Notes: generated by a model from the letters alone, not told the origin. A DNA stretch of 64,000 nucleotides from Thinopyrum elongatum (GCA_011799875.1 CM022303.1:296806362-296870361); one strand, 5' to 3'; counted from the first letter of the stretch, positions 9,829-21,692 are shown. Program-made: numbers and translations.

Positions 9829-12082
9829 TTTTGATTATAGGACTGGGCATCCCAATTACCAGCCTCTCTCGTGCAATGACAAGTGAATAAACACCCATCA
9901 TGAGAATAACCCGCTTAGCATGGAAGATACTGACCGCCCCCTGTCGCTCCATGAGCGGTACGGGCACACAAAACAAATGCTCATTTGAATGTTTAGAGGT
10001 GGCACATGCAAATTTACTTGGAACGGCAGGGTAATACCACATATAGGTAGATATAGTGGACTCATCTGGAACAACTTTGGTTTTAATGATTTGGATGTAC
10101 AAGCAGTATTCCCGCTTAGTACAGGCGAAGGCTAGCAAATAGATTGAGAAGCGACCAACCAGAGTGCAAAAACGGTCATAAGCATGCATTGAGAATAATT
10201 AACATTGAACACGAGCATGAGTAGGATATCAAACACCATGAACATAAATATCATGGAGGCTATATATATGTTGGTTTTGAATCAACTACATGTGTGAACA
10301 TGTGCCAAGTCAACCCACTCAAATCATTCAGATGGGAGATACCATACTATCATACTACATCATAACCATTTTAATGCATGTTGACACTCAAGATACATCA
10401 TTATCCACTCCTAGCTATTTAAGCATGGCATGAGCAACTATAATCTCTAATTGTCATCACAAACATGTTTACTCATAATAAGCTGAATCAAGAATGATGA
10501 GCTAAACATATTTACAAAAACAAAAACAAGGCGAGTTCATACCAGCTTTCCTTCACCTCAATCACTTTATGAAATCATCGTCATTATTGCCTTTCACTTG
10601 CATGACCGAATGATATGAAAATAGTAATAGTGCAAGTGTGTCGTGGACTAAGCTAGAATCTGCAAACATTTTATTCAAAGGAGAAGACAAGGTAATATGG
10701 TCTCTTCGTTAGATCAACAATAATGCATATGAGAGCCAGTCATCATGTCCATCGTGGTCTTCTCCTTACGACAACTCAAAGAAAAGAAAAGAATTTCAGA
10801 GAAACACACTGAAACGTTTTTGGAGTTTTTGGTTTTTCTAACGAAACCAAAGGAAGAACGAAAACAAGAAAAACTATTTGCACGGGAAAGCTCCCAACAA
10901 ACAAAAGAAGAATGAGAAATCTTTTTGGGTTTTCTTTTAATACTACAAACTAATTAAACAATAAAGAAAAAACAAAAAGAAGCGAGAAATATTTTTGCAT
11001 TTTCAAAGTTTTGCAAACACACAAGAAGAAAACAGAAATAAAACTAACATGGATATACAATGAAAGAGGATGTACACCGGCAACTGGAATAAATGTGTGA
11101 TACATGAATGTAATGTCGGTGAGAAAATGGAACTCCCCCAAGTTTAGGCTTATGGCCTAAGTTTGTCTACGGCCATGGGTCAAAATATCCTCCTCTGGGA
11201 TAATACTCAGGCTCCTGAGGGTTCCACTGGTAAACAGGGTCCTGCGGATCCCACTGGTAAACAGGCTCTGCGGCCGGCTCTGGCTCGAAGAACCTCTCAA
11301 CCTCCACTTGAGCATTTTCTTTTTTTGAAAAATTCTGAAATTTTTTAGTGGCTCAAAATAAAAATGAACAAAATTTAACAAAATTGGTAGCAACTACTCC
11401 CACAAGTGTCTAGAGACTATATCATGCATCAAAACTACTTTGGACCATACAAATTCAACATGCAAGCTCAAATACATGGTCAACACCGCAGCAAAAATTT
11501 GCAAAATAGAAAACACTAGAACAAAAACTAATTGGATCATTGGAGGAGTCACATACCAAGGAGTAATGCCCCAAAACAGTTCCAGAAATGAAGTTCCGAG
11601 CAAGGAGATCGAAATTTGCAGGAAAGTGAGCAAGAACACGGGTTTGAAGGAGATGGTGATTTTTTTTGGAGGTGGAAGAAGGGAGTGGGCGGCTGGGATA
11701 AGTAAGTGGGTCCCCGTGGGACCCATAAGCCCACTAGGCACGCCCTGTGAGCTTGTGGCTCACAGGTGCACCCCCTGGAGTGTGTTAAGTGCCAAAAATT
11801 ATTAATATTTTAGAAAAAATCATACTAAATTTTCAGGGCATTCCAAGAACTTTTATTTTTGGGACATTTTTTATCGCACGGATAATTCAGAAAACAGGAA
11901 AATCATGGCATTTCTACTTTATTAACTTTAAATAACAAAGAGTAAATAGTGGGTATAGTAGGTTGTGCTTACTGAATTCACCGACCACATGCCCCTAAAA
12001 AATAATCCATTAATAAGGTTGATCAAGTCTTATTAACAAACCATTTTCGAATGACATGAAATCGAAGAATTTTCGTATAACA
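9362..12082 (-). other. 3' untranslated internal region of the Sabrina-like element
   Basis: AT-rich and without a convincing gene. It includes a TA microsatellite (9771-9825), purine-rich stretches near 10790-11030, and a short Pro/Tyr/Trp-rich coding trace near 11210-11290 on the minus strand (PVYQW-type repeats). The frames reported there are short and probably decayed. Confidence 0.5.
9771..9825. repeat. (TA)n microsatellite, 55 bp
   Basis: Uninterrupted alternating TA from 9771 to 9825, about 27 repeats. Confidence 0.97.
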
Positions 12083-13083
12083 CTATGTTACCTCGATGGG
12101 GATATGCATCTCCCCTACAATAAGAGTTTCATATTTCTTTTTGACTGAAGGGGGAGGGAATTGGAAACCTCCAATAGTGATTGTTGAAACTTTTTCAATA
12201 AAATTGATACTATTCATCAAACTTTGTTTCTTCGAAAAAATAAACCATATGCTCATTACCATTGACATGAAAAGTAACCTTGCTTTTGTTGCAATCAAAC
12301 ATCCCCTGCATTATTCAAAAAGGTTCTACCAAGGATGATCGACATAGCGTTGTCCTTGGGCATATCAAGTATAACAAAGTCTATTAAGATAGTAACATTT
12401 GTAACTACAACAATCACATCCTCACAAATTCCAATTGGTATAGCAGTTGATTTATCAACCATTTGCAAAGATATTTCAGTAGGTGTGAGCTTATTAAAAT
12501 AAAGTCTTCTATATAAAGAGAAAGGCATAACACTAACACCGACTCCTAAATCACATAAAGCAGTTTTGACATAACTTCTTTTAATGGAGCATGGTATAGT
12601 TGGTATTCCTAGATCTCCTAATTTCTTAGGTACTCCACACTTAAAAGAATAATTTGCAAGCATGGTGGAAATTTCAGCTTCGGGTATCTTTCTTTTATTA
12701 GTGACAATATCTTTCATATATTTAGCATACGGAGGCATTTTCAATATATCAGTCAAACAAGGGCGCAAGAAAATAGGCCTAAGCATTTCAACAAAGCGTT
12801 CAAAATCTTCCTCATCCTTATTCTTCAGAGGTTTAGTTGGAAAAGGCATGAGTTTCTGAACCCATGGTTCTCTTTGCTTAACATGTTTCCTAGCAATGAA
12901 ATCTCTTTTATCATATCTTTTATTCTTAGTAGGTGGGTTATCAAGATCAACAATAGGTTCTATTTCTACATCATTATTAGGTTCTTTATCCTTATCTAGT
13001 TGAACATCATGAACATCATTATCATTACCAGATTGTGTCTCAGCATCAGAAATAGAAACATCATTACTATTCTCAGAAGGTTT
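12083..13083 (-). pseudogene. Protease region of the Sabrina-like element
   Basis: Minus-strand frame encoding FERFVEMLRPIFLRPCLTDI…YAKYMKDIVTNKRK, then the retropepsin-like block: KTALCDLGVGVSVMPFSLY (active-site D-L-G) and AMSIILGRTFLNNAG. The next block (KVSTITIGGFQFPPPSVKKK … MHIPIEVT) is reached only after at least two frameshifts near 12295-12230, and it ends in a stop at 12083. In this lineage the coding region stops here with no RT. The gag frame joins upstream across a stop near 13084. Confidence 0.7.
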
Positions 13084-14808
13084 TTATACCTCAGGTTCAC
13101 TAGATACATGCAAAGTTCGATCATTTTTCTTTTTCTTTTTCTTCTTAGATGAACTAGTCACATCATTATTAGTTCTCTGAGAATCTTGCTCAATTCTTTT
13201 AGGATGACCTTCAGGATAAAGTGGCTCCTGGGTCATTCTACCTCCTCTAGTCATTACTCTAACAGCATGATCATTCATATTATTATTCATCTCATTAAGC
13301 AAATCATTTTGAGACTTAGCAACTTGTTCTAAATGGGTATGAACCATGGATGCACATTTTTCTAAACCTTTAACATCATTAGCAATACTGAACATCAAGT
13401 CACTCAAACTATCAATCATGGTAGCATTGTGTTTCAATTGATTCTTAACATACATATTAAAATCTTCTTGCTTAACAATGTAGTTATCAAATTCATCTAG
13501 GCATTGACTAGCAGACTTATTATAAAGAATATCACCTTTATCGAATCTATAAAGAGAATTTACCTTTACTACCTGTGTCGGGGTGTCGAGCCCATGTATT
13601 TCTTCAATAGGTGTTAAATTCTTAACATCTTTAGCTTTAATACCCTTTTCTTTCATAGATTTCTTTGCCTCTTGAATATCTTTAGGACTGAGGAATAGAA
13701 TACCTCTCTTGTTTGGAGTTGGCTTAGGTGCTGGTTCAGGAAGTGTTCAATCATTATCATTTCTCAATATATCATTCAATAGTTCTTTAGCCTATTCAAC
13801 AGTTCGTTCCCTGAAAACACAACTAGCACAACTATCTAGGTAGTCCCTAGAAGCATGGGTTAGTCCATTATAAAAGATATCAAGTATTTCATTTTTCTTG
13901 AGATGATGATCAGGCAAAGCATTAGGTAACTAGAGAAGCCTCCCCCAAGCTTGAGGGAGATTCTCTTCTTCAATTTGCACAAAGTTAAATATTTCTTGTA
14001 AGGCAGCTTGTTTCGAATGAGCAGGATTTTTTTCTAGAGAAGGAATATATCATATCCTGGGGACTACGCACACAACCAGGAGCAAGAGTATTTAATCATT
14101 TCTTAGCATCACCCTTTAATGAGAAAGGAAACAACTTAAGAATATAGTAGTAGTGAATTTTTTTCCTCATGAGAAAATAGGGTGGCTATATCATTTAATT
14201 TAGTAAGATGTGCCACAACAGTTTCAGATTCATAACCATGGAAAGGATCAGATTCAACCAAAGTAATTAACTCAAGATCGACAGCGAATTCATAAACCTT
14301 ATCACTAACAAAGATAGGTGAAGTAGCAAACTTAGGATCATATTTCATTCTTGCATTCATAGATTTTTTCTTTCAGCTTGCATGGTAGTTTCTTAACATC
14401 ATCTCTATCATTACAAGCAAGAAATTCCCTAGCTATCTCTCCATCCATAACATAACCCTCAGGTACTTTAGGCATTTCAACTCTAGGAGATCTAGGTATA
14501 ATAGGTGAATCATAAATTTCATCAGTTTCAGCATTCTCAATTTCTTTAGCTTTAGCAAGTTGTTCGTTAAGAAATTCACCTAGTGGCATAGTTTCATTAG
14601 GCAGAGTACTAGCATCATCAATAGCATCATTCATAGCAGAAGTAGCATCATCAATTACTTGCAACATATCAGAATTAATAGCAGGTGGTGGTGTCGCAAG
14701 CCTAGTCAAGACAGAAGGTGAATCAAGTGCAGAGCTAGATGGCAGTTCCTTACCTTCCCTCGTTTTAGAGGGTACGACCTTGCTTCTAGTATCTTTTAGA
14801 TTCTTCAT
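13084..14808 (-). pseudogene. gag of the Sabrina-like element
   Basis: Starts at ATG 14808 (MKNLKDTRSK…), 51 bases from the primer-binding site. It matches the gag start of the related element at 33302 (MKNLKDTKTK). Shared blocks are LDSPSVLTRLATPPPAIN, VIDDATSAMN, NEQLAKAKEIENAETDEI and VVAHLTKLNDIATLF. A one-base shift near 14360 changes frame in a KLKEK segment, and further stops occur near 14136, 13800 and 13084. The C-terminal part is Lys-rich (SSSKKKKKKK near 13140). It would form the virus-like particle shell; this copy is broken. Confidence 0.75.
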
Positions 14809-14858
14809 AGTGATCAACAGATATAATTCCCATGTGACGCAGCAAATAGAGCTATGCT

Positions 14859-14875
14859 CCCCGGCAACGGCGCCA
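14859..14875 (-). other. Primer-binding site of the Sabrina-like element
   Basis: Minus strand TGGCGCCGTTGCCGGGG, 11 bases inside the LTR end (…GGTTATCA). The same site, with two changes, is at 33234 in the second copy. Confidence 0.8.
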
Positions 14876-14886
14876 GAAAAAGGTCT

Positions 14887-15912
14887 TGATAACCCACAAG
14901 TATAGGGGATCGCAACGGTATTCGAGGGTAGAGTATTCAACCCAAATTTATTGATTCGACACAAGGGGGCCCAAAGAATATTTGCAAGTATCAGCAGTTG
15001 AGTTGTCAATTCAACCACACCTGGAGAACTAAATATCTGCAGCAAGGTGACTAGTAGCACATCAGTATGATAGTTTGATAGCAATAGTAACAGTGGCAAT
15101 GGTAACGGTAATAGTAACAGTAGCAGTTTTGTAGTGATTGTAACAGCAGCAGCAACGAAAAGTAACTGAGCAAAGATCAATATGCGAAAAGCGTAGGCAT
15201 TGGATCATTGATGGATATTTGTGTTGGATGACATTCATCATGTAACAGTCACAACCTAGAGCGAGACATAATAGCTCCAATTCATCAATGTAATGTAGGC
15301 ATGTATTCCGTATATAGTCATACATGCTTATAATAAGAACTTGCATGACATCTTTTGTCCTACCCTCCCGTGGCAGTGGGGCCCATAAGGAAACTAAGAG
15401 ATATTAAGGCCTCCTTTTAATAGAGAACCGGAACAAAGCATTAACACATAGTGAATACATGAACTCCTCAAACTACGGTAATCACCGGAAAGAATCCCAA
15501 CTATTGTCACTTTGGGGTATGCGGATCATAACACGTAATAGGTGCATATAACTTGCAAGATAGGATCAAGAACTCAAATATATTCATGAAAACATAAAGG
15601 GTTCAGATTTGAAATCATGGCACTCAGGCCCTAGTGTCAAGCATTAAGCATAGCAAAGTCATATCAACATCAATCTCAAAACATAGTGGATACCAGGGAT
15701 CAAGCCCTAACAAATTAACTCAATTACATGACAAATCTCATCCAACCCCATCACTGTCCAGCAAGCCTATGAAGGAATTACTCACTCCTGGTGGTGAGCA
15801 TCATGAAATTGGTGATGAAGAAGGGTTGGTGGTGATGATGGCGACGAATCCCCCTCTCCGGAGCCCCGAGCGAACTCCAGATCAGCCCTTCCGATGAAGA
15901 ACAGAAGGTGGC
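14887..15912 (-). repeat. Truncated 5' LTR of the Sabrina-like element
   Basis: Plus-strand tgataacccacaagtatagg at 14887 is the complement of the LTR end seen at 33223. Similarity to the LTR at 31818-33223 continues to 15912, where the counterpart still has about 390 bases to its start. The missing part includes the TATA box of the second copy (32138). Confidence 0.8.
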
Positions 15913-16250
15913 ATTGAGATAGGTTTATTGTCCAGATCTTTAGGCCCTTTCTTAGCCTCTTTTCATTCTCATCTCCTGGAACATTTGGAAGCAAAAAAAC
16001 GCTAGGGTGTTCAACAACACCAGCCGACAACTCAAGGAAAATGATCTAGCTGGGTCCATCTTCAAGGAATTGGATCTTTGGAATTTGGCTAGAGGGAGCA
16101 GGATAGTAGAGTTACCTGAGTAGTCCCCTTTTCTTTTTTCCATGGAGTTGGTGTGGTGTAATCTCCGGCCTTTGGACTAGATCTCTTGTAAATTGGCTAC
16201 CCTTCTTTCTTCTACTAAAGCTATGGTACATATTTTGCATGCTCTAAAAA
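15913..16250 (+). mobile_element. 3' end of an L1-type LINE, 5'-truncated
   Basis: The third frame encodes LISWNIWKQKNARVFNN followed by a charged helix (…FKELDLWNLAREGAG) and a stop. The I-W-K-x-R/K-N-A-R-V-F motif is typical of the extreme C-terminus of plant LINE ORF2, just after the RT-associated zinc domain. About 160 bases of 3' untranslated sequence follow, ending near an A-rich ctctaaaaaaagc at about 16240. Fragment only; no RT core. Confidence 0.55.
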
Positions 16251-16622
16251 AAGCGAATGCATGACAGAGGGAGTAGCACCACTACATCACTTGAGCACAT
16301 CACAGACTATCATATTATATTTAGAAGATACTCAAAATTTTATCTACTAGTTGTAGTCAAAATTATTTTTCTTGACATGAGCCGTTGGTCGCTTTTGTCG
16401 ACATAGTTTATTTCTCGGAGAACCATTGAGATTTATTCGATACTATTAAATATATACTATTGTTTCTTGTGCAATATCTCTACTGGTGTCTTGTGAAAGT
16501 TAGTATATATATAGAAAACAAACTCCGTCGAAATTCCCAATTATTCCAAGATTTGGTTATTTTTAGTGTAGTGTGGTAGCACCGCGAGTTGGAGTTGAAA
16601 TTTTAAAATCTGAGGTGTTACA
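16251..16622 (+). repeat. Remnant of an LTR (3' end only)
   Basis: AT-rich stretch ending in gaggtgttaca at 16622, followed at once by a Met-tRNA-type primer site. This identifies the stretch as the right part of an LTR read on the plus strand. No matching second LTR is seen. Confidence 0.5.
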
Positions 16623-16624
16623 GT

Positions 16625-16636
16625 TGGTATCATAAC
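16625..16636 (+). other. Degenerate primer-binding site (initiator Met-tRNA type)
   Basis: tggtatcataac follows tgttaca with two bases between; the consensus is tggtatcagagc. Confidence 0.55.
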
Positions 16637-16985
16637 ACAAGCTTTAGATCTCCAGCGTAGGATCTTAATAACTTAAAATTCAGCTAGGATGTTTTAACAA
16701 ATTAAGCTTCTCCTTTATTTTATCGAAATGACAAAAAGAACTTTCCTTAGGGTCTAATAACTCAAAATTTGACACACTAGTGCATAGTAGGATGAGTTTT
16801 GAGTCATGCATTGCATTCACGTTTCATTATGTCTTATGGCTGGTTTATTTTGTTGATGTGTTGTAGTCCCTCTATTTCAAAATACTTGTCATGGTTTTAG
16901 TTCACGGAGTAGCACCTTGCTTCAATGTTTGATTACCTATTTTATGCTCGTTGAAAGTATGGGTCACCTATGTTTGTCTTGATTA
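16637..16985. other. Internal remnant of decayed LTR element, with Stowaway insertion
   Basis: No ORF of note. It contains the Stowaway remnant at 16866-16909 and ends at the Harbinger target site tta (16983-16985). Confidence 0.35.
16866..16909. mobile_element. Deleted Stowaway MITE
   Basis: gtccctctatttcaaaatac and the following cttgtcatggttttagttca match one arm of the common Triticeae Stowaway MITE. The second arm is reduced to acggag. TA flanks both sides (16864-16865 and 16910-16911). About 44 bp remain, so an internal deletion removed most of the hairpin. Confidence 0.6.
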
Positions 16986-17048
16986 GAGCATCTCTAGCAG
17001 ATCCCGCTACCGGGTGGCCCACAAAAGGCGTATAAGGGCTCCCACAAA

Positions 17049-17158
17049 ACTTTTTTACGGTGAGGCGAGCGCTCCAATAGAACAGACCCCGCAAATGTGT
17101 TGTGGGACGTGTTTGCGGGATCTGCTCTGCTGGAGCGCTCGCCGCACCATAAAAAAGT
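17049..17158. repeat. Subterminal inverted repeat in Harbinger element
   Basis: Arms 17049-17095 and 17112-17158 are near-perfect complements (for example gagcgctc and cgcaaa pairing) around a 16-base loop. The RNA or single strand would form a hairpin of about 45 bp. Confidence 0.75.
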
Positions 17159-17365
17159 GCGTAGCATCAAACAAATTTACACATTTCAATGATATCAATC
17201 GAATGAAATCTCAATATAAATTCAACATACGAATATATAAATAGTCCGAAAAGCAATTAACAATACAATAATAGTTTTCATTACAACAAATGTTCAAATT
17301 CAAATAATTATTACAACACCAAATTGTTCACATCTCACACGATAGAAATGCATACAAATGGGGAT

Positions 17366-17800
17366 CTATCTCCCCCCATAGAGTTGCCAACGATGCTCAA
17401 TAAGATCATGCTGGAGTTGGTTGTGTGAATCACGATTCTTGATCTTCCGGTAGGTCTCAAGGAATGTAGTGATCTCATCTACGTCCCTGGCAGGCTTCAC
17501 ACGACTACCAACATTGTCATAGTTGTACTCCAAGTCCAAATTCCTCTCATCCTCGACGATCACGTTGTGTAAAATTACACAAGCAGTCATGATGTTTCTG
17601 AGGGATTTTTTATCTAAGAAGCGAGCAGGACCTCGAACAATGGCAAACTGAGCTTACAACACACCAAATGCCCTCTTAATATCCTTTCGGCAAGCTTCTT
17701 GTGCTTCGGCAAAAAAATTGTGCTTCTTGATTTTGGGGTCACTAATGGGCTTCACAAATGTTAACCATGAAGGATAAATATCGTCGGCAAGATAGTAGCT
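17366..17800 (-). pseudogene. Harbinger (DDE_Tnp_4) transposase C-terminal fragment
   Basis: Minus strand from 17800: SYYLADDIYPSWLTFVKPIS, KKHNFFAEAQEACRKDIKRAFGVL, then after a stop QFAIVRGPARF and MTACVILHNVIVEDERN (17590-17540), ending EHRWQLYGGR at 17366. The FaeaQEacRkdieRaFGvLq and CviLHNmivede blocks are hallmarks of plant PIF/Harbinger transposases. The last acidic catalytic residue lies in this part; the N-terminal half with the other two is gone. One in-frame stop near 17655. Confidence 0.8.
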
Positions 17801-17805
17801 CATGG

Positions 17806-18819
17806 TGATGAGGACGTGGCTACCTTGGATACGACCAAAAATATTTCATACATGCATATTTGTGAGGTGACTTCTTATAAGAATTATGCAATATTTTATT
17901 TATGTTATTCAAAACAAAAATACTTCACCTATTTTTATTTCATGCCTAAATGCAGAATTGATGAACACTTGTACGAACTACGTGTGAAGACAAAGGAGAA
18001 GGAAATGATTAGGTGTTGTTCAAGAAGTCATCTCGCGTCAAAGGAAATGACTTTTTGTTGTTCAAAAAGTCCTCTTACATCACTTTTGGCCCAAGAGAAG
18101 ATAGAGTCAAGTCCCCCATGTTCTGGACTCAGATTCGGACTTCACAGGCATACCTGACTCAAAACGCCAAGAACTCTTTCATACGGACTCCGAATTGGGT
18201 GATTCTTTTTTGTTAGAAAGTTTATTTCATGCACTTTCCAACCCAATTGGATTCACCTTCAAATTTGTCCGGAGCGTTGAGATATTGACAAAACAATCTG
18301 CTGCTGCAGCAGAATCTGAGTCAAACTACAAGTCCAAAGGTGTTGCATCACCTCCACTTGGGCCCGTGGGACTTGTACAACCTAGGGTTAGTTTTAGGCT
18401 GCCTTGGGATGTCCTCCCACCTCCTTGGAAGCCACCCCTTAAAGTAGATCAATCTAGTAGCTTTTTTCCTTGGGATTTGCTTAGTTAAAAGTTAGCCATT
18501 GCAACTTCGTGTACTTTGTTTGTGTCCAACGACCAGACCAAGACCGCTCTTGGGTCCCCACTTTTATCAATACTTAATATATATTTCTAATATTTAGATT
18601 GCATTATCATATTCTTGCTTGTTCTTCAATTGCATGCAAGAATAGACCTTCGTGGTCAGGCTGATCGTGCTTCCGGCATCATCAGTAACCTCGGGAGATT
18701 GGTTTAGCAATTGCTAAGGCACAACATGGTTGCACATTTGTAGTTGGATCGTTAAAGCCGACTCCACCAAATCGACAGTTATCATCTCATAGAAAGATCG
18801 GGACACCCCGCCTCCATCA
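17806..18819 (+). repeat. 5' LTR of gag-only element
   Basis: 1014 bp. Its first 410 bases repeat at 21693-22101 with few changes. The end catca is followed by the primer site tggtatcag. Confidence 0.8.
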
Positions 18820-20177
18820 AGTGGTATCAGTTTTCAGGTTGCTCAGTGAGAATTTCCAGTTATCCCTAGATTAGATTTATTTTCTTACCTATTGTCCAAG
18901 AAAAAGCCACAAAAAAATTAGGACTAGATCATCATATCCGAACCAATCTGAGCCTTTTGCAATTTTCTATTCGGAGTTTTGCTTTGTTGAATGTGTGGTT
19001 GTATCGTCGTGTCAAGTTGCTGGTCTTAGTGTCTAGTTCCTTTAGAGTTTCAATTTCTATTCACATTAGTCACACCACCGCTGCATCATCATCCCTTCCG
19101 CTGTCGACCACCGCCAGCCATCAGTTTCCACCATGTGCTCCCCATCGTTCATTGTCATAATCACACTTTAGGTCATTCCCATCTTCTCTTGATCCAATCT
19201 GCATCTTATCTAGTTTGTTTGGGAAAGATAGAAAAAAAGAGAAAGAGAAAAGAGTAAAAAAGTGAGAGAATAAAAAATGTAAAAAAAGTGAGAGAAAAAA
19301 AGAGAACAAAAAAAATCGGATCTATCTAGACTCAATCTCGTATCTAAATTTGGATTGGAATATGTTTTGCGCCGCGTTTAGTAAAACGGTCATATCTTTT
19401 CGATATGAAGTATTTTTTGGCTCCACGAGTACTCAAATTAAAGCTAGCGACGAGCCGCATCTGAATAGTTTCAGAAGCTAGTTTAATATTTGGCACCTCA
19501 AATTTGGCTTCTAAATAGGTCTTTTTTCCCTCTAAAGTTCGTGAACACAGTTTGTTATCGTTTTTCACGCCAGTTTTAGAATTTTTTTGCTTCTCATACC
19601 AACTCGGAATTGAGTGATTCTTTTTGCGTTTGAAAGTTTGAGTCAGTACCATTCTTGAGAAAAATTATCAGGAAATTGGCACAAACTTTTCCGGAGAAAA
19701 GTTAGAGAGAGAGTGTTTGGTATATGCTGCTTGGAGCTTGTTTCTCATCATTATCTTTACTGCCATTGCGATCTTCACTTATATATTGTTGTCCAGAGCT
19801 ACTTCATATCCTTTGTTGCTGCTAGTTGTGCTACAACGTGACCCCATTAGTGTTCTAGGCTCACGTCTCTAGTCCGGTCTAGCCTAGGACCAGCACAGTG
19901 CCGTCGTTGAGCGTTTATCAACATTGTATCTCCGAATTGATTATTGCTAATCTTTTGCTACCATATATTTAAGCCTTCCAAGCTCCCCATATTTCTACAC
20001 CATGTATACGAATGTTCCCCTAGCAATAACTTTACTCAGTCTTCGGAGTTATTTGACACCGCTGGTTGCCGGTCATCGCCTGCTGCATGGTAAGAACTTG
20101 TAAGACATTGATATTTGCTTTAGTGTGAGTGTTTACCACCACATCCTAGTAGTTCATAGGAACATTATTCTAGAATT
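18820..20177 (+). other. 5' untranslated internal region of gag-only element
   Basis: Begins with the primer-binding site tggtatcag (18822-18830, Met-tRNA type). No convincing gene. 19228-19316 is a purine-rich low-complexity block of aaaaag/gagag repeats. Confidence 0.6.
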
Positions 20178-21596
20178 TTGTTCTTGTTTCTACTAATCAT
20201 GACAGGATCCAGAGTTGTCCGTTCATGGGCTTCGTCAATCGTGGGAGACTTGCCACCACCTAAGAAAATACAGCAACCGTCACGAGAGGAGCAAAGACAT
20301 CAGAATGCACATAATCAGGTTAATGTTTCATTGCCACCTTTTAATGGTCGTTTTAGGCCTGATTTATATATGGAATGGGAGTACAAAATAAATGTTACAT
20401 TTGCTTTCCATAATTTTGATGAGAGTTGAAAATTTCAAGCTCCGGTTAGTACTTTCAGTAGCTTTGCTTTAGTTTGGTGGAGTGAATATTGTCGGTTAAA
20501 CCCTGATTATATACCTACTACTTGGGATGGTTTAAAATTTGTCATGAGATATAGATTCATAGACATTTATTATACTCGTGGCATGATTAAAAAACTACAA
20601 CATTTAAAACAGGGTAGTGACACCGTAACAAAATATTATGATGATTTACAAACTACCTTGTTGCACTCCTTTTTAGAAGAAAGTGAAGAACATTTTATGG
20701 ATAGATTTTGGGGAGGATTAAACCGTGATATTCAGGAGATACTAATTCATGAAGAGTGTTATCCTATGGACCATTTGTTTCATCTTGCTTGCAAAGCTAA
20801 ACAGGAAATAAAACGATGTGTTGCCAACAAGGAGAACAAGCGCACGGTGCACATTCCAGGAGTTGATACGATTGTTCCTTGAACTACTATGCATACTATG
20901 GCAACCACATCCGTTGTCGTGAGGACTACATCACCTCCACCATGTGACACATCACCATCGAGAGTGCCTACATCATCTGAGTTGATCATAAGAGGCAATG
21001 ACAAAGGTATTGATCTTCCACCTCCACATGAGTATGATGAATGCCTTGTCAATTTAAATGCACCATGTGATGAGCTACCCACTATTTTGATCACACCACC
21101 TATTTTAGAGGACTATGTTGATGATTTGACTTTGCCATATGATCAAACAACTGCAATATCAACAATCTCGGGTGCACCCATTGAATTAACTATTGATGCA
21201 AGAGAATCATGTGAATCAGGGAATAAATTAGATTTGGATCAAATACGTTTGAAAATAATTGTGCCAATGTTTAATCATTTTGATATGACCTCTAATCTTG
21301 GTGATGATTTTGTGTCAAATGACTTGTTGCGTGTTTGCTTATTTGAGCATGTTATAGCATGTAAATTTGAAGAAATTAAAGTTTATTCACCAATGTTGGG
21401 ATGTTTTAATGATGAACATTGTCAGTCTTTTGATATGAATAAGAGCTTCACTTATATGTGCAAACTGAGTTGCAATATTTTCATGCCTTCTACTTCTTGT
21501 GATAATATTTTGGCTTTATATTTTATGAAATATGAAAGTTACTCATGTATACATGTGTCATATGTGCAAAAACCAAGGAAAATAAAAAATGGATGA
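20178..21596 (+). pseudogene. gag-like polyprotein of the non-autonomous element, two in-frame stops
   Basis: One reading frame spans 472 codons with TGA at 20427-20429 and 20880-20882. The likely start is ATG 20199 (MTGSRVVRSW). The first two blocks form a Retrotrans_gag domain: LPPFNGRFRPDLYMEWEYKI, FALVWWSEYCRLNPD, TWDGLKFVMRYRF and the MIKKLQHLKQGSDTVTKYYDD helix pair, ending in a basic Lys/Arg segment. The third block (20889-21596, 235 codons) is Cys- and Asp-rich (PILEDYVDDLTLPYDQTT, HVIACKFEEIKVYSPMLGCF) and matches no domain I know. There is no CCHC knuckle and no pol. Presumably packaged and copied with proteins from a related element. Confidence 0.65.
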
Positions 21597-21679
21597 CATA
21601 TACATATACAACATGTACACTTTGTCTCTTTTGTTAGACACATTTTAGATTAAGCAACGCCAGGGACGGCTTTGTTTTC

Positions 21680-21692
21680 AAGAAGGGAAGGA
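21680..21692 (+). other. Polypurine tract of gag-only element
   Basis: aagaagggaagga lies directly before the 3' LTR start TGATGAGG. Confidence 0.75.

Larger units (their letters stand above)
9362..15912 (-). mobile_element. Non-autonomous Gypsy element, Sabrina/WHAM-like, 3' LTR not found
   Basis: Reads right to left: truncated 5' LTR (14887-15912), primer-binding site, gag, protease, a short C-terminal block and about 2.7 kb of untranslated sequence. The gag is clearly the same family as the gag at 33302-34849. No RT, RNase H or integrase is encoded anywhere between 12083 and 9362, which fits the gag/protease-only Gypsy families of Triticeae. The 3' LTR is missing here, the left side being taken by the CACTA and Tat-type elements. 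Confidence 0.75.
16986..17805. mobile_element. PIF/Harbinger element, truncated
   Basis: The left end gagcatctctagcag follows the tta target site, matching the terminal inverted repeat of grass Harbinger elements. A 47-bp inverted repeat at 17049-17158 lies inside the end. The right part encodes the end of a DDE transposase on the minus strand and is cut at 17805 by the LTR element. Confidence 0.7.

Noticed and set aside
9635..9886. 83-codon frame with a long Tyr-Ile repeat
   Set aside because: It is a translation of the TA microsatellite.
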